Shown here piece by piece: positions 41,309 through 41,666 of a DNA stretch of 41,666 nt. The number at the start of each line of letters is the position of its first letter. Position 1 is the stretch's first letter. Made by a program: the position numbers and the translations under genes. Origin of the DNA: IMCC26207 sp044357715 (GTDB taxonomy: Bacteria > Actinomycetota > Acidimicrobiia > Acidimicrobiales > Microtrichaceae); contig JBIKPA010000004.1 in assembly GCA_044357715.1 (NCBI GenBank), forward strand, positions 1-41,666. The letters run 5' to 3'. The notes under the pieces are model-generated. The model was given only the letters and a program-made list of their open reading frames with translations, had not been told where the DNA came from and did not search any database.

Positions 41309-41666
41309 CTACTCAGCCACTTCACTAGAGAGCACTATCGAGGGTTTGCACCGCGTATCGCGAAAGGGTTCGTACACGGCGAGCAACGCAGAGTCTGAAT
41401 TGAGTATTGCCCAGGGGCCTTCACCACTAGCGCCGATTTGCTCCTGTTCGAGCACCCGGCCGTGACGCACAAAATCCTCTATCTGGTGACCAACTTGTAA
41501 GTGTTCGAGTTGCCGAACACCGTCAATCGCAGGCAGCAGTACAACGTCATCTATTGAGTGCGCCTCTTCGATCCCGAACGGTCCTACTGATGTTCGCCGT
41601 AGACCACACAGATGCGCTCCCCCACCAAGCGCGTGGCCGAGGTCTGCGGCAAGAGAGCGCACATAT
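41309..41666 (-). CDS. truB: tRNA pseudouridine(55) synthase, C-terminal part (5' end beyond window)
   Basis: The frame is open to the window end and reads YVRSLAADLGHALGGGAHLCG, then LRRTSVGPFGIEEA, the classical TruB block with the conserved Tyr/Arg, followed by a C-terminal domain of about 85 residues. The catalytic Asp region would lie beyond the window, so only the family block and position next to ribF support the call. The apparent start at 41662 is an internal GTG, not the true start. TruB isomerises U55 in the T-loop of tRNAs. Confidence 0.92.
   Translation of the reverse strand, partial: YVRSLAADLGHALGGGAHLCGLRRTSVGPFGIEEAHSIDDVVLLPAIDGVRQLEHLQVGHQIEDFVRHGRVLEQEQIGASGEGPWAILNSDSALLAVYEPFRDTRCKPSIVLSSEVAE

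Noticed and set aside
1..41666. Defence island, prophage or mobile element
   Set aside because: No transposase, integrase, nuclease-helicase pair, terminal inverted repeat or attachment site was found; nearly every gene has a housekeeping or common accessory identity.

Overview
The window reads as one long stretch of a mid-GC actinobacterial chromosome, nearly all on the minus strand. Only two of 39 genes (30635-31333 and 33145-34413) are on the plus strand. Gene order is the strongest clue to the organism. It joins two blocks known from Actinomycetota: truB-ribF-rpsO-pnp-M16 peptidase-dapB...dapA-rnj-ftsK-rimO-pgsA-cinA, and rarA-DUF948-like-small membrane protein-alaS-ruvX-mltG-aroE...aroK-aroB-aroQ-pepP-efp-nusB. 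The shikimate set without aroC and a DUF4388 gene beside it suggest the class Acidimicrobiia or a relative; that placement is inference. There is no phage, insertion sequence, CRISPR array, rRNA or tRNA that I can support, and no gap between genes exceeds 300 bases.

Transcription on the minus strand runs from high to low coordinates. Region A (41666-34447) carries translation and RNA decay genes: truB (cut by the window edge), ribF, an alpha/beta hydrolase, rpsO, pnp and an M16 protease. A strong UUCG-capped hairpin lies between rpsO and pnp, and a second hairpin lies directly before the pnp ribosome binding site. Region B (34413-24595) is the more variable part: plus-strand serB, a crotonase-family gene, dapB, a plus-strand DedA/VTT-like membrane protein, an acyl-CoA ligase, SURF1, two related TetR regulators, a ferritin-like di-iron protein, and a winged-helix protein coupled to dapA. 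This insert separates dapA from dapB.

Region C (24598-13168) holds dapA, RNase J, FtsK, an SMP-30 type lactonase, RimO, PgsA, CinA, RarA and two small membrane-anchored proteins, mostly touching or overlapping. Region D (13127-1) holds alaS, ruvX, mltG, aroE, a DUF4388 protein, a two-domain PH-like unknown, aroK, aroB, aroQ, a membrane-anchored VanJ-like phosphatase, pepP, efp and nusB (cut by the edge).

Most of the window is housekeeping: lysine/diaminopimelate (dapA, dapB), aromatic amino acids (aroE, K, B, Q), serine (serB), flavin (ribF), RNA turnover (pnp, RNase J), translation (alaS, efp, rpsO, rimO, truB) and envelope/division (mltG, ftsK, pgsA). The least explained parts are the DUF4388/PH-like pair inside the shikimate operon, the tandem TetR/di-iron cassette, the HTH-dapA-rnj coupling, and several inverted repeats in the promoter gaps. 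I see no clear defence or mobile system.
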